Source: Gammaproteobacteria bacterium
GTDB taxonomy: Bacteria; Pseudomonadota; Gammaproteobacteria; Xanthomonadales; SZUA-36
NCBI GenBank assembly: GCA_021772935.1
Contig: JAJFLA010000031.1
Location: 1-64,000 of the forward strand
DNA: 64,000 nt
Direction of reading: 5' to 3'
Shown: positions 8,860-19,177 of the stretch, piece after piece
Position numbering within the stretch: the stretch's first letter is position 1
Layout: each line of letters starts with the position of its first letter
Made by a program: the position numbers and the translations under genes
Notes under the pieces: model-generated
The model's database searches: none
Seen by the model: the letters and a program-made list of their open reading frames with translations, nothing else
Told to the model about the DNA's origin: nothing

Positions 8860-10835
8860 GAGCTGCGAACTAACAACATCGAGTCACCACCCCATTTGAT
8901 TTGTAAACCCGCAGCCTCCTCCACCAGTTGCTGCAGGTTTCTTCGCGCAGCGGGTATTGCATGCCAATAACTGAAAACCTTCATTCTCTGAACCAGCACT
9001 TCTTTGGCAACCTGTCCCAAATAAACTGTTTGACCTGTTGGTTTCAACCTGACACCGGAGTCCCAAATGCGAATCGTCTCCTGTGATGATGGGTCACCAC
9101 CTAGTCGGTGTAATAATAAACTGTCGGCATGTCCGAGATAATCCTTCTTCAGCGGTGGCAGCGTAAACTCGGAGGGCTCCGGGTTCATCGACAATATGCT
9201 CCAGCGCCAGTTTGCTGGTTCTGCTTTTTGCCAACCATGGGCCGCAAGTAGCTGACCCAGGTGTTCCGGTGCTCCTGCAAATTGAAAATTAAACTCTCGC
9301 GCAGTAACCGATTTCAAGTGGGTGCGCTCACGCGGCAAGCTCTGCCATTCACCCTGCCACCAATCTTGAGCCTTGATTTCACGTTGTGGCAAGGGTAGTT
9401 TCAGCGCGGCAATGTCACCTTCCAGGTTCTGATCAACCTGCCAGGTAAACGTAGCTGCCAGCATGCCGAAAAAAATCAGGCTGGCAGCCATACCATTAAA
9501 AGACCGCAGTGCGCGTTGTCGATAAGCAATACCAACCACAAACGTCCATGCCATACCCAGCGCGACACCCATCAATGCCCCACTGAGCCAATCCAACCCG
9601 AGGTACAACCGGGCCAAAACCAACAACGACAGCAACAGACCCGTGATCGCATAAGGCCACTTTCGCTTTCGCCGTTTCAATTCCCTCGCGATCATTACGG
9701 CGAAATAACCCAGCACAACCGTCACCAGGGTCAGTGCGGCGCTTGGGTCGTACAAAATGTTGGCTTCGCCCTCACTCAGCAAAGGTGTTGCGCGTAACGA
9801 CCAGGCGAGCAGTATTTGTAGGATCACCCCTCCCCCCATCGCCACCAGCCAGTGCAAAGCCGCCTTTTGTCTACCAGCCCCAATCAACCACAACAGCACG
9901 GCCATTGAGGTCGGAATGAGCACCCACAAACGTGACAGTTGTGTTAGCGCAACCATTACCACATCGGCAATATGGTTTCTCAAAGCCAAAGCGTATGCCT
10001 GTACCGCCTGGTCAATGGATTGTGGATGAGCTGAAAACGGCGAGAGCAGTAACAACATCACGATGCCCCAGAAAACCATCACCAATAACAGGCCCATCAT
10101 GGTGATAGACAGCACCTCCGGTTGTGTCGAATCCAACAATGGCCCGGCAATACGTCTGAATATCGGGTGTCGGCGCAACCAGCGAATGACATGCCGCATC
10201 CAGCGTGCCGAGCGACTGGCCAAAAACTCATAAGCGGTCCAGATGACCCACCAGGTCAACCACAAAACCACCACAGCAATGATCAAAACCAGTGACATTC
10301 GTCCGGCATATTCAGATGCCACCTCAAGTGAAGCACCAAACAACATGCCTGGCAACAGGTAGGCCGGCGTCCAGGCGATGCAAGCTGGAATATCCACTAT
10401 TAAAAACCGCCGGAGGGTCAGACCCAACATGCCTGCGGTAACCGGAATCACAGGCCTGAGCGGGCCGACAAAACGACCTACAACCACGCTCTTTGGGCCA
10501 TGTACGCGGAAATAATCGCGCCCCCTTTCCAACATTCGAGGAAAGCGTGAAAAGGGCCATGTTTCCGGCAGCTGATTCCGATAACGTCGGCCAACGGCAT
10601 AGCTGACGAAGTCCCCGGCAAAGGCACCCGCTGAGCCCCACAACCAGATCGGGAACATGTCCATAGCACCAAGACTGATCAATGCGCCAAGACCGAATAG
10701 CAGGATGATGCCGGGTACCAGGATACCGACAAACGCCAGCGACTCCACAAAGGACATAATGAATACCCAGAAGCCCGCCCAGCCTGGGTTGGCAGTCAAC
10801 CAGTTCAACAGGTCCTGTGTCCAGCCTGTGTCCAT
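8838..10835 (-). CDS. DedA/VTT + PAP2-like + LssY C-terminal fusion membrane protein
   Basis: The 665-residue protein has three parts. Residues 1-205 are a DedA (SNARE-associated/VTT) domain with VVVGRFVGPLRPVIP at 117-131; DedA proteins are thought to move lipids across the inner membrane. Residues about 240-465 look like a PAP2 lipid phosphatase bundle. Residues about 470-660 are a soluble LssY-like domain. The PAP2 catalytic sites are degenerate: PSGH is PSAA at 364-367, and the SRxxxxxH site reads ARLYLGLD at 408-415, so both catalytic His residues are absent. It is therefore unlikely to be an active phosphatase. It overlaps the LON-domain gene tail to tail by 22 bases. Confidence 0.85.
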   Translation of the reverse strand: MDTGWTQDLLNWLTANPGWAGFWVFIMSFVESLAFVGILVPGIILLFGLGALISLGAMDMFPIWLWGSAGAFAGDFVSYAVGRRYRNQLPETWPFSRFPRMLERGRDYFRVHGPKSVVVGRFVGPLRPVIPVTAGMLGLTLRRFLIVDIPACIAWTPAYLLPGMLFGASLEVASEYAGRMSLVLIIAVVVLWLTWWVIWTAYEFLASRSARWMRHVIRWLRRHPIFRRIAGPLLDSTQPEVLSITMMGLLLVMVFWGIVMLLLLSPFSAHPQSIDQAVQAYALALRNHIADVVMVALTQLSRLWVLIPTSMAVLLWLIGAGRQKAALHWLVAMGGGVILQILLAWSLRATPLLSEGEANILYDPSAALTLVTVVLGYFAVMIARELKRRKRKWPYAITGLLLSLLVLARLYLGLDWLSGALMGVALGMAWTFVVGIAYRQRALRSFNGMAASLIFFGMLAATFTWQVDQNLEGDIAALKLPLPQREIKAQDWWQGEWQSLPRERTHLKSVTAREFNFQFAGAPEHLGQLLAAHGWQKAEPANWRWSILSMNPEPSEFTLPPLKKDYLGHADSLLLHRLGGDPSSQETIRIWDSGVRLKPTGQTVYLGQVAKEVLVQRMKVFSYWHAIPAARRNLQQLVEEAAGLQIKWGGDSMLLVRSSQVSAEP

Positions 10836-10842
10836 TAAGCTT

Positions 10843-11111
10843 TAGGGGGTGTTCTCAATTAGCCAGACTGTGCTGCCGGAGTCTGTTTTTTGTCCAGCAA
10901 GGCAGAATGAATGCTGTGTAGCATGGTCTACATGAGCGAATGATAACGCCGCTGGGCGAAAAACAGGCCCGGCCCTTCGGGTTGAGCCTGAAAAAACGCC
11001 ATGCTGCGTTGTTCGTCGTTCATTTGGAATAACCAAATCTCTCTCCTCACGCCTTGCCTGGCGATTTTTCAGGCTCAACAGCGCAGCCTGGCTAATTGAG
11101 AACACCCCCTA
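10843..11111. mobile_element. MITE-like element with 33 bp terminal inverted repeats
   Basis: The 269 bp segment begins with TAGGGGGTGTTCTCAATTAG and ends with its exact reverse complement (10843-10862 and 11092-11111). The repeat extends to 33 bp with two mismatches (10843-10875 versus 11079-11111). The outer TA on both sides could be a target duplication, as left by IS630/mariner-type transposases; that is inference. Inside, a second inverted repeat (10982-11001 and 11059-11078, one mismatch) can form a long hairpin. A reading frame covers most of it on the minus strand, but no protein family is visible. It fills almost the whole gap between the DedA-fusion gene and hemL (10836-11179). Confidence 0.75.
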
Positions 11112-11179
11112 GTGTAGTGCATCGTAATTATTGGTGTTTTTTGCGGGCTTAACGGGTTCGCCTTTAGCCTGGGTAGAAA

Positions 11180-12475
11180 CTATCCCGCATTTGCCGCGCA
11201 GTGTTTGAACGCTTCCCTTGCAGCATTGATCGTTGCTGAAATGTGCTCTTCACTATGAGCCGATGAAACAAACCCGGCCTCATAGGCCGATGGTGCCAGG
11301 TAGACACCTTTTTCGAGCATCGCGTGAAAGAAGTGCTTGAACATATCAACATCCACAGCGCCCGATTGCTCAAAATTGACAATCTGCTCTGCGGCACTGA
11401 AAAAGAGACCAAACATACCGCCGACGCGTGTTGTCGTAAATGGTATACCGGCAAAATCTGCTTCTGCCTGGATTCCTTCAGTCAGCATGCGGGTTTTATC
11501 GTCCAGAGCCTGGTAAAAACCTGCCATTGTTATCTGATCAAGCGTCGCCAGACCTGCAGCCATGGCTACCGGGTTGCCTGATAGTGTCCCTGCCTGATAA
11601 ACCGGCCCCGAGGGCGCGACCAACTCCATCAACTCGCGTTTGCCACCAAAAGCACCGACGGGCATACCGCCACCAATGACCTTGCCAAAAGTCGACATAT
11701 CCGGCCTGATGCCGTACAAAGCCTGCGCGCCACCCAGTGCGACGCGAAAACCGGTCATTACCTCGTCAAAAATCAAGATGACGCCGTATTGATCACAAAG
11801 ATCACGAAGACCCTGCAGATACCCAGCCACTGGTGGAATGCAATTCATATTTCCAGCCACCGGCTCAACAATTAAACATGCTATTTCATCACCTTGTTCT
11901 GCGAAACACGCCCGCACTGCACCCAGGTCGTTAAAGGGTAGTGTTAACGTCAAGTCAGCGCAGGCCGAAGGTACACCAGGCGAATTTGGCACACCGAGAG
12001 TCAACGCACCACTACCGGCCTTGACCAGGAAAGCATCGGCATGGCCGTGGTAGCAACCCTCAAACTTGAGAATACGATCCCGGCCCGTGGCAGCACGCGC
12101 CACGCGTATGGCACTCATTGTAGCCTCGGTACCTGAGTTGACCATGCGTACCATATCCATACCATCTACCAACTCGCATAGCCTTTCTGCCATCGTCACC
12201 TCTGCCGCTGCCGGCGCACCAAAACTCAGCCCCTTGTTAACTGCTTCGTGAACCGCTGCAATAATGGCCGGGTTGGCGTGGCCAGCAATCATCGGTCCCC
12301 AGGAGCCGACATAATCAATGTAAGACCGGCCGGAAACGTCATACAGACACGCGCCGAGCGCATGGTCGAAAAATACAGGGTCGCCGCCAACGCCGTTAAA
12401 AGCGCGAACCGGGGAATTAACCCCGCCCGGTATGTGAAGCCGTGCCCGTTCAATCAATTCTTCGCTGGTCATCAT
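11180..12475 (-). CDS. hemL: Glutamate-1-semialdehyde 2,1-aminomutase
   Basis: The enzyme is PLP-dependent and makes 5-aminolevulinate for haem and other tetrapyrroles by the C5 pathway. The 431-residue length fits. Class III aminotransferase features are clear: [15 protein letters not shown] near 113-127, the PLP-contacting [10 protein letters not shown] at 235-244, and the Schiff-base Lys265 in [14 protein letters not shown]. The ATG at 12475 and the next ATG are adjacent; neither has a strong ribosome-binding site. Rubredoxin is divergent on the other side, a common neighbour of hemL in gammaproteobacteria. Confidence 0.96.
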   Translation of the reverse strand: MMTSEELIERARLHIPGGVNSPVRAFNGVGGDPVFFDHALGACLYDVSGRSYIDYVGSWGPMIAGHANPAIIAAVHEAVNKGLSFGAPAAAEVTMAERLCELVDGMDMVRMVNSGTEATMSAIRVARAATGRDRILKFEGCYHGHADAFLVKAGSGALTLGVPNSPGVPSACADLTLTLPFNDLGAVRACFAEQGDEIACLIVEPVAGNMNCIPPVAGYLQGLRDLCDQYGVILIFDEVMTGFRVALGGAQALYGIRPDMSTFGKVIGGGMPVGAFGGKRELMELVAPSGPVYQAGTLSGNPVAMAAGLATLDQITMAGFYQALDDKTRMLTEGIQAEADFAGIPFTTTRVGGMFGLFFSAAEQIVNFEQSGAVDVDMFKHFFHAMLEKGVYLAPSAYEAGFVSSAHSEEHISATINAAREAFKHCAANAG

Positions 12476-12581
12476 TTGCTCTAATCTCAGTGTATAAAAA
12501 CTGCATTTTAACCCGCAAAGCGGTTTAAGCGCGCGCCTTCGCGTGTCAAACTAGCCTTTTTGTCATTACAGGAACACAATC

Positions 12582-12761
12582 GTGCCGGAAAGCAAATATA
12601 AAGTCTGGATGTGTATCATCTGTGGCTGGGTATATGAAGAAGAAAAAGGCTGCCCCGAAGAAGGTTTGGCCCCCGGTACGCGCTGGGATGATGTACCAGC
12701 ATTCTGGGTTTGCCCTGATTGTGGCGTAGATAAAGAAAGTTTTGAGATGATTGAGCTCTAA
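12582..12761 (+). CDS. Rubredoxin
   Basis: This small 59-residue iron protein carries single electrons in the cytoplasm. It begins with GTG at 12582, with AGGAAC upstream. The two Fe-binding cysteine pairs are visible as MCIICGW near the N-terminus and VCPDCGV near the C-terminus, separated by the typical acidic stretch with GLAPGTRWDDVP. Length and motifs are exactly those of rubredoxin. It is divergent from hemL and 26 bases upstream of the pspC-like gene. Confidence 0.95.
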   Translation: MPESKYKVWMCIICGWVYEEEKGCPEEGLAPGTRWDDVPAFWVCPDCGVDKESFEMIEL

Positions 12762-12787
12762 ACAAGATTAAGCCGAGGAATATCCAC

Positions 12788-12985
12788 ATGAACTCACCCA
12801 CAGGCATGTCACGAGACAAACCTAATGCAATGATTGGGGGTGTTTGCGCCGGTATTGCACGGCATTTCGGTTGGTCAATCACTGGCACACGGGTCGTCTA
12901 TGTTCTGGCTTCAGTCATCTCAGCAGCTTTTCCGGGCATTCTTGTCTACATCATTCTGTGGTTGTTGCTGCCAGAGTCTGGCTAA
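12788..12985 (+). CDS. PspC-domain small membrane protein
   Basis: The 65-residue protein consists of a single PspC domain: a basic N-terminus with NAMIGGVCAGIARHFGWS and one transmembrane helix from about 39 to 60 (VLASVISAAFPGILVYIILWLLL). PspC proteins take part in the phage-shock membrane-stress response, but no pspA or pspB is present, so a stand-alone role is more likely. It follows rubredoxin on the same strand and is convergent with cpdA. Confidence 0.8.
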   Translation: MNSPTGMSRDKPNAMIGGVCAGIARHFGWSITGTRVVYVLASVISAAFPGILVYIILWLLLPESG

Positions 12986-13056
12986 GACGCCTACTGTTGG
13001 TGAACCTGAACATTTTGAATCACAATCTACTTCGTTCAGAATAAATCAGGGGTTCC

Positions 13057-13797
13057 TTAAACAATACCACTTAGAACGGTTCCATCAGCTCTCAACTCCA
13101 GCCACCTACACGCTGGCCCAGCCGGATCCGCAGTGAATTTCTGTGCGCCGGGCAGGCTGTTAATCGCGCTCGATGGACCACCCATCATGACGGTTCCGTT
13201 TCTCTCGGTTTCAAACACCTGATGGACATGACCCCAGACTACCGCTTTTATGTCAGTGTGCTGATAAATCAATTGCATGAAGCGTTCCGAGTCAAATAAA
13301 CGGTACTTGTCGATCCATGGACTGCCGATAGGGACGGGTTGGTGATGCAAAGCGATGAGCCTTGGGCATTGTTTGTGACTCAGTAAAAGATGTTCAAGCT
13401 CCGTCAGCGCTTTCTCGCTGAGACAACCGTCTGGTTTGCCTGGCACAGAGGAATTTAAACGGATAACCTGCCACCGGCCATGTTCTGAAACCTCGATCGT
13501 ATCCATCGGGCTACCGGGAAAAATTTCGGCCAGCAGTTCCGGGGCATCATGATTGCCTGGCAATGCAAGCACCGGTATTCCGAGTGGTTTGAAAAACTGT
13601 TGCAACGCCTGGTACGAAACAACGCTGCCATCTTCGCTTAGATCACCTGTCGCCAGCAACAGGTCAGGACACAACTCCTTCACTTTTTGCATCAAGGCAC
13701 GCAGTGTTTCGTACGGGTTAATGCCGCGATAGTTTTGCTGCGGGTCCGCCGGCAAGTGGCAGTCTGTAACCTGGGCAATTAGAGTGCTTGATCTCAT
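13057..13797 (-). CDS. cpdA: 3',5'-cyclic AMP phosphodiesterase (CpdA-type metallophosphoesterase)
   Basis: This cytoplasmic class III phosphodiesterase hydrolyses cAMP in characterised members. All calcineurin-like metal-site motifs are present: QVTDCHL at 8-14, GDLSEDGS, LPGNHDAP, ALHHQPVP and WGHVHQVFE. Its 246 residues fit. The DUF192 lipoprotein gene is 27 bases upstream on the same strand, so they probably share a transcript. The substrate has not been read from sequence; other nucleotide phosphoesters are possible. Confidence 0.85.
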   Translation of the reverse strand: MRSSTLIAQVTDCHLPADPQQNYRGINPYETLRALMQKVKELCPDLLLATGDLSEDGSVVSYQALQQFFKPLGIPVLALPGNHDAPELLAEIFPGSPMDTIEVSEHGRWQVIRLNSSVPGKPDGCLSEKALTELEHLLLSHKQCPRLIALHHQPVPIGSPWIDKYRLFDSERFMQLIYQHTDIKAVVWGHVHQVFETERNGTVMMGGPSSAINSLPGAQKFTADPAGPACRWLELRADGTVLSGIV

Positions 13798-13824
13798 GGC
13801 AAAACCCGATTGCCTTCCACCGGT

Positions 13825-14247
13825 TCAGTTCAACTCAATTGTCAGTCGGTCTCCGGGGCTAACACCCAGCTCCTTGGCTATGCCGGCATTAAGCTCAAGC
13901 ACATACTGGGTCGGCCCACTACTGGGATAGGCAGGACAACGGCTGACCCGGCAAGGTGGTGTGTTTGCGGAGATACTGACCAGCTTCAAGTCTTTGTCGA
14001 AATACATGATGTCGAGAGAGATACGGGTGTTTTTCATCCAGAAACTTCGTGGTGCTTCATTTGGAAAAATGAACAACATACCCTGGTCTGCTGGCATCGT
14101 GTCCCGGTACATTAGCCCCAGTGCTTGTTTTTCTCGTGTGTCGGCAATTTCCACACCAAAGCTCCTGCCGCTTAACTCAACGCGAGGATTACCAGCATTA
14201 CAGGCCGTGCAAGCGGTTAACATCAGCACACACAGCAAAAGTCTCAT
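13825..14247 (-). CDS. DUF192 lipoprotein
   Basis: The 140-residue protein begins with a signal sequence whose LTAC at 10-13 resembles a lipobox, so it is probably anchored in the envelope. The DUF192 core is evident: VEIADTREKQALGLMYRDTM, QGMLFIFP, SFWMKNTRISLDIMYFD and YVLELNAG. No enzymatic function has been established for the family. It lies upstream of cpdA and 142 bases past the end of the DUF4252 gene. Confidence 0.8.
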   Translation of the reverse strand: MRLLLCVLMLTACTACNAGNPRVELSGRSFGVEIADTREKQALGLMYRDTMPADQGMLFIFPNEAPRSFWMKNTRISLDIMYFDKDLKLVSISANTPPCRVSRCPAYPSSGPTQYVLELNAGIAKELGVSPGDRLTIELN

Positions 14248-14346
14248 CTGGTTTATCCGGTTATGGGGTCAACCGAATGATAACAAGCAAACTGGGGAAA
14301 ACTACAGGAAAGAGTGCTTTTACAAAAAAACCACCTGTTTCAACCT

Positions 14347-14366
14347 GGCGCCACACACCTGGCGCC
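14347..14366. terminator. Hairpin past the DUF4252 operon
   Basis: A 7 bp stem GGCGCCA/TGGCGCC with a 6-base loop lies 23 bases after the stop of the second DUF4252 gene (minus-strand reading). A run of seven T residues comes only about 19 bases later, so it is a weak terminator candidate for the sigma-factor operon. Confidence 0.4.
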
Positions 14367-14388
14367 GGACATTTCCACCCGAAAAACT

Positions 14389-14937
14389 TCAGTTCACGGT
14401 AGCGACTTCTATCTCCGGGGCAACACCAACATCCAGCGCACCCATCACACCGCTGTAATATTTTGGATCAATATCGCCCATCACATTGACCACAACGACG
14501 TCTTCATTGTCAACAGAAACGACGGTTAGCCCTTGTACCCGGTTTCCGGACGAGCGGGTAAACATTTGCACATATTCACCTTCCTCGCGCACCAGCATAA
14601 CCGGTTGCCAACCATCGCTATTTAACTTTTGGCCCATGTGTTCAAACTTTTGCGCAATTCTGTCACTGTCCCCTGTGACCTCGTAAACACGGACCCGCAC
14701 CCCGTCCAGACTTCTGAGTAAAGCCCGGATTTCCGGATCATCATCCAGGAAGCGAGCCGCGAGGCGTAAGGTCGTGCGACCCAGTGACAATGAGAAGGTG
14801 CGGTCGGTGTCTCTCATTCCCGGTGAATCAAGGTTGGCATAACCAGCATTGCCGCGTGGCGCTGTGATGTGGCAAGAAGCCAACATAAAAGCCATTAAAA
14901 CCAACCCAAAGCCGGAGGAAATGCGATGTTTGATCAT
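14389..14937 (-). CDS. DUF4252 lipoprotein, second of a tandem pair
   Basis: From the ATG at 14937 the protein has 182 residues. It starts with a signal peptide ending in a lipobox (LASC), so the mature form is probably lipid-anchored. The rest is a DUF4252 domain with VRVRVYEVTGDSD and VVVVNVMGDIDPKY. GGAA upstream supports 14937; in-frame ATGs at 14943, 14949 and further back to 14985 are possible. It follows its paralogue by 16 bases in the ECF sigma operon. Function is unknown; DUF4252 genes often accompany sigma/anti-sigma pairs. Confidence 0.75.
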   Translation of the reverse strand: MIKHRISSGFGLVLMAFMLASCHITAPRGNAGYANLDSPGMRDTDRTFSLSLGRTTLRLAARFLDDDPEIRALLRSLDGVRVRVYEVTGDSDRIAQKFEHMGQKLNSDGWQPVMLVREEGEYVQMFTRSSGNRVQGLTVVSVDNEDVVVVNVMGDIDPKYYSGVMGALDVGVAPEIEVATVN

Positions 14938-14953
14938 TGTCATTTCCATCTGG

Positions 14954-15496
14954 TCAGTCCAGATCCAGGTCCACATCGACATCAAAGCTTTCCATGACCT
15001 TACCCAGTTCGGCAGGGTTCAGCTGACCAATGATATTTACAAACACAGCTTCCTCCCCATCAACCGCCATTACGGTCATGCCTTCCATGTGGCCAGCCTC
15101 CATTTTCATGTAAACCAGAACCTGCTCATCGTCTTCATTAACCTGCACTATAGGCTCCCAACCAGAGGACTTAAGATCACCCTTGACCTTGCTGTACTGT
15201 TGACTGGCTGCCTCAAGGTTTTCATCGGTTTCATAAATCTGTACCCGAATGCCCTTGAGCTTGGAAATAAGTTTTGATGTTTCCGGGCTTTTTGCCGAAC
15301 TCATCATGCCAACAAAACCGAGCATGGTTCCGCCCAGGTTGATGGTAATTTTTGGCTCGCCGTAGGTGGCTGACAAGTCGCCAAAATCGACATAACCCGG
15401 CAAATCCTTGAGCTCGTCTTCCTGCGCAATGACTGGCAGTGCCAGTAATGTGCAGAATAATCCTGTAACCCATTTTTTCATCACTGATTGTTTCAT
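14954..15496 (-). CDS. DUF4252 exported protein, first of a tandem pair
   Basis: The 180-residue protein has a signal peptide with a cleavage site around residue 24 (ALPVIAQE), so it is periplasmic or outer-membrane associated. It shares with its neighbour the block GIRVQIYETDEN, the GWEPIVQV segment and the late VFVNIIGQLNPAELGK; the similarity shows a tandem duplication followed by divergence. Acidic residues dominate the C-terminal end (VDVDLDLD). The start has AAGGAGA upstream and overlaps the stop of the anti-sigma gene by four bases, so translation is coupled. The biochemical role is unknown. Confidence 0.78.
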   Translation of the reverse strand: MKQSVMKKWVTGLFCTLLALPVIAQEDELKDLPGYVDFGDLSATYGEPKITINLGGTMLGFVGMMSSAKSPETSKLISKLKGIRVQIYETDENLEAASQQYSKVKGDLKSSGWEPIVQVNEDDEQVLVYMKMEAGHMEGMTVMAVDGEEAVFVNIIGQLNPAELGKVMESFDVDVDLDLD

Positions 15497-16011
15497 ACTT
15501 TTTTCTCCTTGGAGCTTAGATGTTGTGATTTGATAACCCTGTTGATCGACCCGGTCACAGCGTTTGCCATTGTTCGTCCAACTGTTGATTCAATCTCTCG
15601 CCCGGTCATGACACCGGCTTTATCAAGGTAGGCAAATGCTATTGCCATCTCCTCTCGCGCCTGGGCAATTTCACTTGCAGGTGGCGTGTCCGGGCGCATC
15701 AGGCTGACCACGATGAGCGTCAGCGGAATTGCCGCCAGCACCATCGCCCAGCGAGGCTGAAACAGCCTAAACGCTGGCGCTGGCTGCTTCCTGCGGGGTA
15801 TCGCTTTAAGCTTCTTTCTGAGGCTATCCGGCGCTCGTTCAACATGGATGTTTTCCATTGCTTTTTGAAGTTGATAAGCACTAATAATGGCTGCAGCCAG
15901 ATCGCCATCACCCAAAGCATCGGCTTTAAGTTTCTCTGCACCCTTTGGGCTCAATTCACCATCAAGCAATGCGTTGATCTGAACTTCCCATTCTTCATCA
16001 TATTCATTCAT
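15493..16011 (-). CDS. Putative membrane anti-sigma factor
   Basis: The 172-residue protein has a cytoplasmic N-terminal part (residues 1-85) with INALLDGELSPKGAEKL, typical of anti-sigma domains. One transmembrane helix follows at about 88-104 (AMVLAAIPLTLIVVSL), then a short periplasmic tail. There is no zinc-binding HCC motif, so it is not a ZAS-type anti-sigma. Its start overlaps the sigma-factor stop by four bases (ATGA), the usual arrangement for a sigma factor and its inhibitor. The assignment is by architecture and context. Confidence 0.7.
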   Translation of the reverse strand: MNEYDEEWEVQINALLDGELSPKGAEKLKADALGDGDLAAAIISAYQLQKAMENIHVERAPDSLRKKLKAIPRRKQPAPAFRLFQPRWAMVLAAIPLTLIVVSLMRPDTPPASEIAQAREEMAIAFAYLDKAGVMTGREIESTVGRTMANAVTGSINRVIKSQHLSSKEKKV

Positions 16012-16502
16012 GGTCTTACCTCAGCCAACTGCTCTCGCAACTGCTTTCTCGCTCGGTGCAGGTAAGTCTTTACCTGCGCCAGGTTTAGTTCCAACATGCC
16101 CGCCACTTCTTCGTAGCTGTGTTGGTTTACATCCCGCAACACAACCAGTGATCGGTAGGGTTCTTTCAGTCCACCAATAGCGCGCTGCAACCAGGCCCGT
16201 GTTTCATTGGCCGCCACACCCTGTAAGGGTCCGCTGACTTCTCCGGCCATGTGACTTTCATCAAACTCCACGTTATCCCGTCTGCGCCTGAGCCGATCAA
16301 GACAACCGTTGCGTGTCACTTTCATCAACCACGGCTTAACCCGCTCAGGGTCGATTTTGTCCCGGTTGTTCCAGAGCTTCACAAATGCTTCCTGGGTTGC
16401 ATCTTCTGCCTCCTGGGCATCTTTCAAAATATAGCGCGCCACCGTCCAGGCTTGATCCTGATACTGCTTCACCCATTGACGGTATCTTTTGCTCATGTTC
16501 AT
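16008..16502 (-). CDS. ECF-type RNA polymerase sigma factor
   Basis: This is a sigma-70 family factor of the ECF group, about 164 residues from the ATG at 16502. Region 2 is visible in QDQAWTVARYILKDAQEAED and TQEAFVKLWNN, and region 4 in LVVLRDVNQHSYEEVAGML with LAQVKTYLHRARKQL. No region 3 is present. A GTG at 16520 gives a six-residue extension. It heads a four-gene unit with the anti-sigma and two DUF4252 genes, all overlapping or closely spaced. It probably directs transcription of its own operon in response to an envelope signal (inference). Confidence 0.85.
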   Translation of the reverse strand: MNMSKRYRQWVKQYQDQAWTVARYILKDAQEAEDATQEAFVKLWNNRDKIDPERVKPWLMKVTRNGCLDRLRRRRDNVEFDESHMAGEVSGPLQGVAANETRAWLQRAIGGLKEPYRSLVVLRDVNQHSYEEVAGMLELNLAQVKTYLHRARKQLREQLAEVRP

Positions 16503-16590
16503 CAGAATATACGCAGCCACGGCGCAATAGTTACAGTCTTTGTTAAAATTACATCAAAAATCACTCACGCAGACCCCAAATGGATGATCG

Positions 16591-16941
16591 ATGGACATGG
16601 TAAAAACCGACCTGCAACGCTTTCAATCATTATTATTAAAGCTCCAAGCTGAGCTACACAGTATCGGGGAAACCAGTCAGCAGGCCGAAACTGTTGTTGA
16701 ACTGGACCAGGCCCGTGTGGGCAGGCTGTCGCGAATGGATGCCATGCAGGCACAGGCTATGTCATTGGAAACTGGCCGACGAAGGCGACAACAGCTGGTT
16801 AAAATTACTGCCGCTCTCGAACGTGTCTGTAACGGTGACTATGGTGAGTGCTTTGAATGTGGTGAAGCCATTAACCCGAGACGCCTTGAAGCAGACCTTA
16901 CCGCGACACTTTGTATCGTTTGTGCTGAGGCGCAGGAATAA
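16591..16941 (+). CDS. TraR/DksA-family zinc-finger protein
   Basis: The 116-residue protein has a coiled-coil-forming N-terminal half and a C4 zinc finger with Cys87, Cys90, Cys108 and Cys111 (CFECG and CIVC). The sequence ELDQARVGRLSRMDAMQAQAM occupies the coiled-coil tip region. DksA-like proteins bind the secondary channel of RNA polymerase; this shorter relative lacks the length of true DksA (about 150 residues), so its effect on transcription is unproven. It is divergent from the ECF sigma gene. Confidence 0.85.
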   Translation: MDMVKTDLQRFQSLLLKLQAELHSIGETSQQAETVVELDQARVGRLSRMDAMQAQAMSLETGRRRRQQLVKITAALERVCNGDYGECFECGEAINPRRLEADLTATLCIVCAEAQE

Positions 16942-17014
16942 CTCAGTTGATGCCAATAAGGCCCCGCCAGACCGTTGCGCGTTAAAGCCTGCCCAAAAAA
17001 CCACTCCAGTTGCT

Positions 17015-17043
17015 CTTGAAATGTCGGCCTAATATCCCCAACT
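17015..17043 (+). promoter_or_regulatory. Sigma-32 heat-shock promoter of groESL
   Basis: CTTGAAA at 17015-17021, a 14-base spacer and CCCCAACT at 17036-17043 match the heat-shock consensus (CTTGAAA, then CCCCATNT) with one mismatch. It lies about 120 bases before the groES start. No CIRCE repeat for HrcA was seen, so control is probably by RpoH. Confidence 0.85.
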
Positions 17044-17166
17044 CTGCAGGCAGGCTGCGGAATACTGTAAAGTCAGATCATCCACAGGCACACAACAGAC
17101 CGCGACGATTAAACCGTTGCGGTTTTATGTTCAATTTAATTGGTAATTATTTAGGGAGAAATTCCG

Positions 17167-17457
17167 ATGAAACTTCGTCCTTTACACGACCGAGTCATTG
17201 TGAAACGAATGGAAGAAGAGCGTATGTCCGCTGGCGGCATCGTGATTCCAGACTCAGCAGCTGAAAAACCTGTCCGCGGCGAAGTGCTTGCGGTAGGTAA
17301 CGGTAAAATTCTCGATAACGGTGACAAACGCGCGCTGGATATCAGCGTAGGTGACACCATCCTGTTCGGTAAATATTCGGGAACAGAAGTAAAAGTGGAT
17401 GGTGAAGAACTGCTTGTCATGCGCGAAGAAGACATTATGGCGGTTATCGAAAACTGA
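17167..17457 (+). CDS. groES: Co-chaperonin GroES
   Basis: This 96-residue protein caps the GroEL cage in the cytoplasm. It begins [18 protein letters not shown], has the mobile loop segment [13 protein letters not shown] and the core [29 protein letters not shown] precedes the start. groEL begins 39 bases downstream; both are driven by the sigma-32 promoter upstream. Confidence 0.98.
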   Translation: MKLRPLHDRVIVKRMEEERMSAGGIVIPDSAAEKPVRGEVLAVGNGKILDNGDKRALDISVGDTILFGKYSGTEVKVDGEELLVMREEDIMAVIEN

Positions 17458-17493
17458 TAGCCCCTTTCAAGTATTGAACAAATTGAGGATTAG

Positions 17494-19146
<1,653 letters not shown>

Positions 19147-19177
19147 ATCGTGTTGTTCAAACTCGAGTGACTAAAAC

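Noticed and set aside
10842-11105. An 87-codon frame on the minus strand between the DedA-fusion gene and hemL
   Set aside because: It lies wholly inside the MITE-like element, starts and ends in the inverted repeats, and shows no protein family.
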